From NCBI RefSeq assembly GCF_019655855.1, contig NZ_BPFX01000014.1, forward strand, positions 1-64,000: a DNA stretch of 64,000 bases. Reading direction: 5' to 3'. Source of the DNA: Pseudomonas paralcaligenes (GTDB lineage Bacteria; Pseudomonadota; Gammaproteobacteria; Pseudomonadales; Pseudomonadaceae). The notes beneath the pieces were generated by a model that was not told the origin of the DNA, did no database searches, and was given only the letters and a program-made list of their open reading frames with translations. Made by a program: the position numbers and the translations under genes. Every line of letters begins with the position of its first letter. Position 1 is the first letter of the stretch. Shown here piece after piece: positions 57,226 through 64,000 of this stretch.

Positions 57226-58290
57226 ATGCGTGTACTGATAGTCGACGATTCGCCGGTCAGCCGCATGCTGGTACGCGCGGTGCTCGAAGGCGAGGGCTAC
57301 GAGGTACGCGAGGCGGGCTCCGGCGAGGAAGCCCTGCGCCTGCTCGCCGGCTTCACGCCGGACATCGTCACCATGGACGTGCACATGCCCGGCATGGACG
57401 GCTACGAGGCCACCGAGCGCATCCTCGAACAGTACGCCCTGCCGGTGGTGATCCTCAGCGCCAGCGTCGACCACCAGGCCTCGGCCACCGCCATGCGGGC
57501 GCTGGAGGCCGGCGCCCTGGCGGTGCTGGAGAAGCCCTCCGGACCCAGCGCCGAGGACTTCAACGAGCGCATCGACACCCTGCTGCGCACCCTGCGCAGC
57601 ATGGCCCAGGTCAAGATCGTGCGGCGCAAGCGCCGGGTCGCGGCCGGCGCCGCCGACGAGACGCCGCCGCTGGTGGCGCAAACCGTCGCCGGCGCGCCGC
57701 AACTGGTGGCCATCTCGGCGTCGGCCGGCGGGCCGATGGCGATCAAGGCCCTGCTGCAGCGGATGGCGCCGCAGCGGTACTGGCCGCTGGTACTGGTGCA
57801 GCACATCGCGCCGGGCTTCCTGCCGAGCTTCCGCGACTGGCTGGCGAGCCTGACTGCGATGCCCGTGCTGGTCGCCGAGCATGGCCAGCGACTGCTCCCC
57901 GGCACCCTGTACCTGGCGCCGGACGGGCATCACCTGGGCTTCGCCGTCGATCGCAGCGTGAACCTCGACGACGGTCCGCCGGAGGAGCACGTGCGACCGG
58001 CCGCCAATTATCTGTTCCGCTCGGTGGCCCGCCGCTTCGGCCGCCAGGCGATCGGCATCCAGCTGTCCGGCATGGGCCGCGACGGTGCCCAGGGCCTGGC
58101 CGAGCTGCGCCAGGCCGGCGCGCTGACCCTGGTGCAGGACCCCGCCACGGCGGTGGTCGACTCCATGCCCAGGGCGGCCATCGATCTGCAGGCGGCGAGC
58201 CAGGTACTGGCGCCGGAAGGAATAGCGGAGCTGCTCAACGCGATCGCTGTCCACATGTCCGTGGTGAATGGAAGCAAAGGGAGGGAGTGA
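57226..58290 (+). CDS. CheB-type methylesterase response regulator (WspF-like)
   Basis: The 354-residue protein has a receiver domain with Asp51 (VTMDVHMPGMDG) and a methylesterase domain with Ser166 (SASAGGP), His193 (VQHIAPGF) and Asp286 (GMGRDGAQG), the complete triad. When phosphorylated it would remove methyl groups from the receptor, opposing CheR. GAGGAGACGGGG precedes the ATG. In Wsp systems loss of this protein locks output on. Confidence 0.95.
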   Translation: MRVLIVDDSPVSRMLVRAVLEGEGYEVREAGSGEEALRLLAGFTPDIVTMDVHMPGMDGYEATERILEQYALPVVILSASVDHQASATAMRALEAGALAVLEKPSGPSAEDFNERIDTLLRTLRSMAQVKIVRRKRRVAAGAADETPPLVAQTVAGAPQLVAISASAGGPMAIKALLQRMAPQRYWPLVLVQHIAPGFLPSFRDWLASLTAMPVLVAEHGQRLLPGTLYLAPDGHHLGFAVDRSVNLDDGPPEEHVRPAANYLFRSVARRFGRQAIGIQLSGMGRDGAQGLAELRQAGALTLVQDPATAVVDSMPRAAIDLQAASQVLAPEGIAELLNAIAVHMSVVNGSKGRE

Positions 58291-58292
58291 TC

Positions 58293-61200
58293 ATGTATGC
58301 GGATGCCGAAATCCTGGTGGTGGAGGACAGCCCCACCCAGGCCACCGAACTGCAGTACATGCTCGAAGCCGTCGGCTGCAAGGTGCGGGTCGCCGGCAAC
58401 GGCCGCGAGGCACTGGAGATGGTGGCGCTGCGCAAGCCGACCATCGTCATCAGCGACATCGTCATGCCGGAGATGGACGGCTACGAGCTGTGCCGGCAGA
58501 TGAAAAGCTCGGCGCAGACCCAGAACATCCCGATCATCCTGGTCACCGCCCTGGCCGACGCCCGCGACGTGGTCCACGGCCTGGCCTCGGGGGCGGACAA
58601 CTTCATCGTCAAGCCCTTCGACGAGAAGTACCTGATGTCGCGCATCCGCTACTTCCTGGTCAACCTGGAGCTGCGCACCCACGAGCGGGTGCAGATGGGC
58701 GTGGAGGTGGTGCTGGAGGGCGAGCGGCACTTCATCACCGCCAGCCGCCAGCAGATCCTCGACCTGCTGATCTCCACCTACGAGCAGGGCGTGCGCCTGA
58801 ACCACGAGCTGCAGACCAAGCACGACGAGCTGGCCCGCACCAATTCGCTGCTCAACTGCCTGTTCCACTTCACCAGCGGCCTGACCGACGCCAAGAGCGA
58901 GCGCCACGTGATCGACGCTGCCCTGCGCCGCATCCTGGAGTTCCCCGACGCCAGCGGCGCCTGGCTGTTGCTGGCCGACGCCGGCGATCCCGGCGAGCGG
59001 GCCCATGTGGCCGGCGCCCGCGCCCGCGGGCAGAACTACGCGAAGGAGGAACTGGACCAGTGCGCCGCCAACTGTCCCTGCCGCCACGCCTGGCTGCGTG
59101 ACAGGCTGTCGCAGCCGAGCAACATCGGCAACTGCCCGGCCCTGGCCGGCAAGTCCGGCGAGGGCATCCACGCCAGCATCCCGCTGCAGATGGGCAACGA
59201 GATCATCGGCATGCTCAACGTGGTCCAGCGCGACGCCAGGCCCTGGCCGGAGGAAGCGCTCAGCGCGCTGGCCTCGATCGGCCGCCAGCTGGCCATGGCG
59301 CTGGGCCGGGTGCGCCTGTTCGAGAGCATGGAGCAGCTGGTAGAGCAGCGCACCAGGGCCCTGACCAAGAGCGAGGAACTGCTGCGCAAGGTGCTCGACA
59401 GCCTGCCGGTGGGAGTGCTGGTGACCGACCAGCAGGGCCGCCTGATCATGAGCAACCCGGAGAGCAGCCTGATCTGGGGCGGGCCCCATCCCAGCGGCTC
59501 GGAGGGCTACGGTCACTACCGGGGCTGGTGGGCGGAAACCGGCGAGCGCATCACCGAGGCGGACTGGTCGATGATCCGCGCCGTGCGCCAGGGGCTGGTG
59601 TCGCGCAACGAGGTGATCGACATCGAGACCTTCCGCGGCGAGCGCAAGACCATCCTCAACTCGGCGGCGCCGTTCCTCGATGCCGACAAGGTGATCCAGG
59701 GCGCCATCGTGGTGATCCAGGACATCACCGGGCAGCGTCGCCGCGACCAGGAAATCCGCACCCGCACCCGGGCGGTGGAGGCCAGCGTCAACGCGGTGAT
59801 CATCACCGACGCGCGCCAGCCGGACCAGCCCATCGTCTACGCCAACCCGGCCTTCGAGCGCATCACCGGCTATTCGGTGGACGAGGTGATGGGGCGCAAC
59901 TGCCGCTTCCTGCAGGGCGACGACCACGACCAGGCCGGGCTGGACGGCATCCGCCGGGCGCTGGCGGCCGAGGAGGAGGGCGCGGCGCTGCTGCGCAACT
60001 TCCGCAAGGACGGCTCGGAGTTCTGGAACGACCTGCGGGTGGCGCCGGTATTCGACGACCGCGGCAAGGTCAGCCACTTCGTCGGCATCCTCCACGATGT
60101 CACCGACAGCAAGCGCTACCAGGAGGAACTGGAGCACCAGGCCAACCACGACAGCCTGACCGGCCTGGCCAACCGCAACCTGCTGGGCGACCGCATCGGC
60201 CAGGCCATCGCCTTCGCCAGCCGCGGCAGCGGCCAGTTCACCCTGGCATTCATGGACATCGACCACTTCAAGGTGGTCAACGACAGCCTCGGCCACGGCG
60301 CCGGCGACCAACTGCTGGTGGAGGTCGCCGAGCGCCTGCGCGGCTGCGTGCGCGAAATCGACACGGTGGCGCGCCTGGGCGGCGACGAGTTCATCATCCT
60401 GCTCGCCGACACCGAGCAGCTCAGCGAACAGCTCGGCCGCATGGAACGGATCAAGGACAGCGTCGCCCGGCCGATGCTCCTCGACGGCCAGGAAGTGGCG
60501 GTCAGCTGCAGCATCGGCTTCTGCTGCTACCCGGCCGATGGCCGCGACGCCGGCACCCTGCTGCGCAACGCGGACACCGCCATGTACCAGGCCAAGCATC
60601 AGGGCCGCAACCGCATCTGCGCCTTCATGCCGGCGATGAACGAGCAGGTCCAGGCGCGCCTGGCGATGGAGCAGCAGACCCGCCACGCCCTGCAGAACCA
60701 GGAGTTCATCGTCTTCTACCAGCCGCAGCTGGACCTGCAGAACGGCCGCCTGTGCGGCTTCGAGGCGCTGGTGCGGTGGAATCGCGGCGGCACCATGGTC
60801 TCGCCCGGTGAATTCATCCCCCTGGCCGAGGAGACCGGCTGGATCGTCGCCATCGACTTCTACGTGTTCGAGGTGGTCTGCCGGCAGCTGGCGATCTGGC
60901 GCGAGAGTTTCAGCCAGCAGGACCTCAGCGTGGCGGTGAATTTCTCCGCCATCAGCTTCGCCGACGAGCACTTCATCGAGCACGTGCTGGGCGTGCTGCG
61001 GGCCGAGGGCATTCCCTCGCGCTGGATCAAGATCGAGCTGACCGAGACCATCCTGGCCAGCGACGCCGACGTGGTGCAGCGCAGGATGGAGCACCTGTGC
61101 GAGCAGGGTGTGCGCTTCTCCATCGACGACTTCGGCACCGGCTACTCGTCGCTCGGCTACCTCAAGCGCTTCCCGTTCAGCCAGCTGAAGATCGACCGCA

Positions 61201-61934
61201 GCTTCATCACCGACATCCTCTCCGAGCCGGACAGCGCCTCGCTGGCGCGCTCGATGATCTCCATCGGCCACAACCTGGGGATCAAGGTGATCGCCGAAGG
61301 GGTCGAGCAGGCCGAGCAGATGAGCTTCCTGCGCGCCGCCGGCTGCGACGAGCTGCAGGGCTACTTCTACTCGCCGCCGCTGCCGCCGCTGGCCTGCATG
61401 CAGTTCCTGCAGAGCGGCGGCCCGCTCAGCCTGCCGGCCAACATCATCGACGGCAGCGCGCGCTACCTGCTGGTGATCGACGGCAACCGGGCGGCCCACG
61501 AACTGCTCAGCCGCACGCTACGTCTGGAGAGCTACAAGGTGCTGACCGCCAGCGACGGCGCCGACGCGCTGAAGATCATGGCCACCTACCCGGTGGACGT
61601 GGTGCTGAGCGAGCTGCTGCTGGGCGACATGAGCGGTGTCGACTTCCTGCGCAGGATCAGGTCGATCTACCCGGAGGTGATCCGCATGCTGCTGACCAGC
61701 GCGGCGGAGGTGGGCAACATCCTCAAGGCGGTCAACGAAGGGGTGATCTACCGCTTCGTCACCATGCCGTGCGAGCCCGAGGACCTGCGCAACCAGCTGC
61801 GCGAGGCCTTCCAGCAGCGCGAGCTGCACCGCGAGAACAAGCGCCTGCGCCGGCTCGCCGGCGCGGCGCCGGCCGGGGTCAGGAAAGCGGATGGGCCCGA
61901 GTCAGCATCCTGGCCATCTGCAGGTGATGCTTGA
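58293..61934 (+). CDS. REC-GAF-PAS-LOV-GGDEF-EAL-pseudoREC signalling protein
   Basis: The 1213-residue protein has these domains in order. Receiver 1 (5-125) has Asp55. GAF (about 186-340) has Cys257, 261, 263 and 281. PAS (about 363-489) follows. LOV (about 494-606) has Cys537 in GRNCRFLQG. GGDEF (618-783) has intact GGDEF 696-700 and the RxxD inhibitory site REID. EAL (796-1046) has EAL 824-826, ELTET, DDFGTG and KIDRSF intact. Receiver 2 (about 1055-1176) is degenerate. It can in principle make and degrade c-di-GMP under control of CheA and light. ATG 58293 fits the GGGAGG; GTG 58287 is possible. Confidence 0.94.
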   Translation: MYADAEILVVEDSPTQATELQYMLEAVGCKVRVAGNGREALEMVALRKPTIVISDIVMPEMDGYELCRQMKSSAQTQNIPIILVTALADARDVVHGLASGADNFIVKPFDEKYLMSRIRYFLVNLELRTHERVQMGVEVVLEGERHFITASRQQILDLLISTYEQGVRLNHELQTKHDELARTNSLLNCLFHFTSGLTDAKSERHVIDAALRRILEFPDASGAWLLLADAGDPGERAHVAGARARGQNYAKEELDQCAANCPCRHAWLRDRLSQPSNIGNCPALAGKSGEGIHASIPLQMGNEIIGMLNVVQRDARPWPEEALSALASIGRQLAMALGRVRLFESMEQLVEQRTRALTKSEELLRKVLDSLPVGVLVTDQQGRLIMSNPESSLIWGGPHPSGSEGYGHYRGWWAETGERITEADWSMIRAVRQGLVSRNEVIDIETFRGERKTILNSAAPFLDADKVIQGAIVVIQDITGQRRRDQEIRTRTRAVEASVNAVIITDARQPDQPIVYANPAFERITGYSVDEVMGRNCRFLQGDDHDQAGLDGIRRALAAEEEGAALLRNFRKDGSEFWNDLRVAPVFDDRGKVSHFVGILHDVTDSKRYQEELEHQANHDSLTGLANRNLLGDRIGQAIAFASRGSGQFTLAFMDIDHFKVVNDSLGHGAGDQLLVEVAERLRGCVREIDTVARLGGDEFIILLADTEQLSEQLGRMERIKDSVARPMLLDGQEVAVSCSIGFCCYPADGRDAGTLLRNADTAMYQAKHQGRNRICAFMPAMNEQVQARLAMEQQTRHALQNQEFIVFYQPQLDLQNGRLCGFEALVRWNRGGTMVSPGEFIPLAEETGWIVAIDFYVFEVVCRQLAIWRESFSQQDLSVAVNFSAISFADEHFIEHVLGVLRAEGIPSRWIKIELTETILASDADVVQRRMEHLCEQGVRFSIDDFGTGYSSLGYLKRFPFSQLKIDRSFITDILSEPDSASLARSMISIGHNLGIKVIAEGVEQAEQMSFLRAAGCDELQGYFYSPPLPPLACMQFLQSGGPLSLPANIIDGSARYLLVIDGNRAAHELLSRTLRLESYKVLTASDGADALKIMATYPVDVVLSELLLGDMSGVDFLRRIRSIYPEVIRMLLTSAAEVGNILKAVNEGVIYRFVTMPCEPEDLRNQLREAFQQRELHRENKRLRRLAGAAPAGVRKADGPESASWPSAGDA

Positions 61935-62388
61935 GCACCGGCAGCTTGGCCCGGGCGAAGGCCTGCAGCTCCTCGTCGCCCTGTTCGGCGGCCCGGGTGT
62001 AAAGCGCCAGGCCGTTTTCGTAGCGGCGCATCTGCCAGTCCGCGTACAGGGCGTCGAAGTTGTCGCCGGCCAGCTCGCGCAACTCCGCTTCGGCCTGGGC
62101 GAGCAGGTCCTCGTCGGCCGGCACCTCCACCGTGCGGCTGCGGGCGAAGGCCTGCAGGTCGGCGTTTTCCCGGGGATGGTGGTCGATCACCTGCTGGGCG
62201 AAGGTCTTGACGTCCGCCGACTGGCTCTGGCGCAGCGCCAGCTGGGCGGCCTGGATGTCGGCCACCCGGGCGGCCACGGCCTGCTCGACGAACGTCTGCG
62301 GATCGACCTTGGGCGCGGCCAGCAGCGGGGTGGCGAAGAACAGCAGCAGCCACAGCATGGCGCCGCGCGGGGTGAAGTGTCTGGACAT
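61879..62388 (-). CDS. DUF4142 family exported protein
   Basis: The 169-residue protein starts with a signal peptide (MLWLLLFFATPLLAAPKVD, cleavage near AAP) and then a helical DUF4142 domain: DPQTFVEQAVAARVADIQAAQLALRQSQSADVKTFAQQVIDHHPREN... These proteins have a ferritin-like helical bundle and unknown function, often periplasmic and stress-linked. Its 3' end overlaps the end of the GGDEF-EAL gene by 56 bases on the other strand. Confidence 0.88.
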   Translation of the reverse strand: MSRHFTPRGAMLWLLLFFATPLLAAPKVDPQTFVEQAVAARVADIQAAQLALRQSQSADVKTFAQQVIDHHPRENADLQAFARSRTVEVPADEDLLAQAEAELRELAGDNFDALYADWQMRRYENGLALYTRAAEQGDEELQAFARAKLPVLKHHLQMARMLTRAHPLS

Positions 62389-62751
62389 GGCAGATCCTCC
62401 CGTGCCGTTACGGAGTGTAGGGTTGTGACGGAGTGGGGCGGGCAGGGTTCAGCCTTTCTGTCGCTGGCGGGCGCGTGGCATCCCCGGTTGTGGGTTGAAA
62501 ACCGCGCCGCGGCCCACGCGGGTTTCACCCGCCCTACGGACGTAGGATGCGCCGTGCGCACCGGCAGCCCTGGATCGGCTCGTTGCTGCACAGAGGGCAC
62601 CCTTTGACAGCCATTCCCCGTTACTCCCGCGCAGGCGGGAGCCCAGGTGCGTCGGCCTCTGGATTGCCGCCTGCGCGGCAATGACGATATTCCCCAACCA
62701 TGCGTACAGCCTTGCAGCGTTGAGCTGAGAAGATCGTGTAGGGTGCACCGC
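62389..62751. repeat. REP-rich intergenic region
   Basis: This 363-base spacer has a GCGGGTTTCACCCGCCCTAC palindrome part (about 62519), a GTAGGATGCGCC copy at 62542-62562, a degenerate CATTCCCGCG-family pair (arms CCCGCGCAGGCGGGAG and GCCGCCTGCGCGGC, 62610-62690) and a GTAGGGTGCACC half-element at 62738 touching the hydrolase stop. No gene was found. Confidence 0.65.
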
Positions 62752-63522
62752 TCAGGAATAGATCGCCAGGTGATGCGGGTAGTCGCCCACCCGCGCGCCA
62801 ATGACCATCTCGCTGATCCAGCTGGTGAGGATCGAGGTGTAGGCGCGCTGGTCGCTGTCGTTGCGTAGCGAGTGGTCGGCGCCGTCGACGATGCGGTGGG
62901 TCAGCGAGTGCGCCTTGACGAAGGCGGCGCGGTAGCTCATCAGGGTGGTGTGCGGCACGTAGTCGTCGTGCTCGGACTCCACCAGCAGCACGTCCCCCTT
63001 GAACTCGGAGCAGGCCGACAGGGCGCGGTTGCCCTGGGGCGGGACGAAGGTGCGGCGGTACTCGGCCAGCTTCTCGCGGTCGAGCATCTGCTTGGGTGAT
63101 TCCCACTCGTCGTCCCAGTACAGCGCCGGCACCCGCAGCGCCAGCCACTTCACCGGCCGCAGGGTGCTGAGGATCGCCGACAGGTAGCCGCCATAGCTGG
63201 TGCCGATCACCGCGATGGCCCCGGTGTCCGTGGCCGGGTGGCTAGCCAGTCGGTCGTAGGCGGCGACCAGGTCGGCCAGGTTCTGCTCGCGGGTCACGCT
63301 CTGCTTGCGCGACTGGGTCAGCTCGTGGCCGCGCATGTCGAAGGTCAGGCACACGCAGCCCAGCCCGGCGATGCCCTTGGCCCGCGCCAGGTCGCGCTGC
63401 TGGCTGCCGCCCCAGCCATGCACGAAGAGCACGCCGGGCACCTTGGTCTGCGGCGAGACCATGGTGCCCGCGATCACATCGTCATCCACCCGGATCTCCA
63501 CTTGTTCGCTAAGGGACGGCAT
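62752..63522 (-). CDS. Alpha/beta hydrolase, 256 aa
   Basis: The protein has GVLFVHGWGGSQQRDL (oxyanion region), the nucleophile elbow GTSYGGYLSA (about residue 120), ESEHDDYVPH (Asp) and GADHSLRN (His), a full serine-hydrolase triad in a dienelactone-hydrolase/peptidase-like fold. There is no signal peptide. The substrate is unknown. ATG 63522 overlaps the end of the upstream DUF3182-like gene by 14 bases, so the two are co-translated and may act together. Confidence 0.9.
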   Translation of the reverse strand: MPSLSEQVEIRVDDDVIAGTMVSPQTKVPGVLFVHGWGGSQQRDLARAKGIAGLGCVCLTFDMRGHELTQSRKQSVTREQNLADLVAAYDRLASHPATDTGAIAVIGTSYGGYLSAILSTLRPVKWLALRVPALYWDDEWESPKQMLDREKLAEYRRTFVPPQGNRALSACSEFKGDVLLVESEHDDYVPHTTLMSYRAAFVKAHSLTHRIVDGADHSLRNDSDQRAYTSILTSWISEMVIGARVGDYPHHLAIYS

Positions 63523-64000
63523 GGGGTTCCACCTTGACGTACTTGCTGATCCGACCGATTTCCGGCTCGTCGCCCTCGTACAGGGGCAGCGCGTCGTCGG
63601 GCGGCAGGTTCTCGCCGTAGCACTCGTAGGTCGAGGCGCGCACGCAGTCCAGCCGCGGGTCGCCGGCGAAGGCCTCCAGGGCGAGGATTTCCGCCGCACT
63701 GGCGCCGCCGACGCGCCAGGACTGCTCCAGCACGCCGGAGCGCGGGTCGCCCCGGTCGTCGACGCCCTGGGCCACGTCGTAGTTGCGCCGCGAGGCGCTG
63801 AGGCCGAAGGCGGCGAAGGCGGCGCGCTCGTAGACCTGGGCCTGGGACACCGCCAGGCGGATGGCCTCCGGCATGTCCAGGCGCATCAGCTCGGCGTAGT
63901 CGCCGCGCACCACGGTCAGGTCGGAGCCGCCGTAGACCTCCTCGCCGAGGTTGTCGCGGGTCAGCCGCTGGCTGCCGTAGTAGCTGGCGAGCTGGTCGCC
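63509..64000 (-). CDS. DUF3182-like protein, C-terminal part (cut by the window edge)
   Basis: The frame is open from the right edge and gives the last 163 residues: GDQLASYYGSQRLTRDNLG..., EVYGGSDLTVVRGDY, SASRRNYDVAQGVDD, SGVLEQSWRVGGASAAEILALEAF, and a tail ending VEPHAVP. I associate SRRNYDVAQG and the following GVLEQSWR block from memory with DUF3182, an ATP-grasp-like family of unknown role. It is co-directional with and overlaps the alpha/beta hydrolase gene. Confidence 0.75.
   Translation of the reverse strand, partial: GDQLASYYGSQRLTRDNLGEEVYGGSDLTVVRGDYAELMRLDMPEAIRLAVSQAQVYERAAFAAFGLSASRRNYDVAQGVDDRGDPRSGVLEQSWRVGGASAAEILALEAFAGDPRLDCVRASTYECYGENLPPDDALPLYEGDEPEIGRISKYVKVEPHAVP

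Noticed and set aside
58008..61499. 1163-residue minus-strand frame over the GGDEF-EAL gene
   Set aside because: It is antisense to an intact multi-domain protein, with composition typical of high-GC shadow frames.

Overview
The window is high-GC chromosomal DNA from a Pseudomonas, probably from the P. aeruginosa / P. resinovorans side of the genus. The reasons are codon use, Pseudomonas-type REP elements, and a block (DUF2835 gene, pyrD, rmf, rlmL) whose order I recall from P. aeruginosa. No rRNA, tRNA, CRISPR array, integrase or complete insertion sequence was seen.

Left part (1-23 kb) is mostly housekeeping. It holds dcd and an NAD-salvage unit: nrtR divergent from pncA-pncB-nadE, with pncB carrying a one-base frameshift in this sequence. 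Then come a DUF218 gene behind a multi-membrane-span chemoreceptor, an LTA-synthase-like phosphoglycerol transferase, and an AraC regulator divergent from a Baeyer-Villiger monooxygenase / esterase / short-chain dehydrogenase operon. An RraB-like gene, the DUF2835-pyrD-rmf-rlmL block, and a LysR / LysE / DUF2000 / SDR group follow.

Middle part (23-48 kb) looks like an organosulfur or related scavenging cluster. It has two paralogous pairs of TonB-dependent receptor plus lipoprotein family-5 solute-binding protein, separated by a 174-bp tandem repeat array and an AT-rich stretch. One ABC importer core follows (two permeases and a double ATPase), interleaved with two pairs of LLM flavin monooxygenase and acyl-CoA-dehydrogenase-fold (SfnB/DszC-like) oxidoreductase, an aldo/keto reductase and an MFS exporter. 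Many genes overlap by ATGA or GTGA, which indicates coupled translation. A GNAT enzyme, a fused ABC transporter, a second aldo/keto reductase and a small P-loop kinase come next. The sulfur role is inferred from family membership only.

Right part (48-62 kb) is a signalling island. A hybrid PAS-GAF-PAS histidine kinase diverges from a Wsp-like chemosensory operon: CheW, CheR-TPR, CheW, 4HB-type chemoreceptor, CheA-REC, CheB. In place of the WspR diguanylate cyclase the operon ends in a 1213-residue REC-GAF-PAS-LOV-GGDEF-EAL-pseudoREC protein. Its LOV domain keeps the photoactive cysteine motif but has Leu where the flavin-contacting Gln is expected. This possible blue-light input into a chemosensory c-di-GMP output is the most interesting item in the window.

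The right end holds a DUF4142 protein, a REP-rich spacer, an alpha/beta hydrolase and the 3' part of a DUF3182-like gene cut by the window edge.
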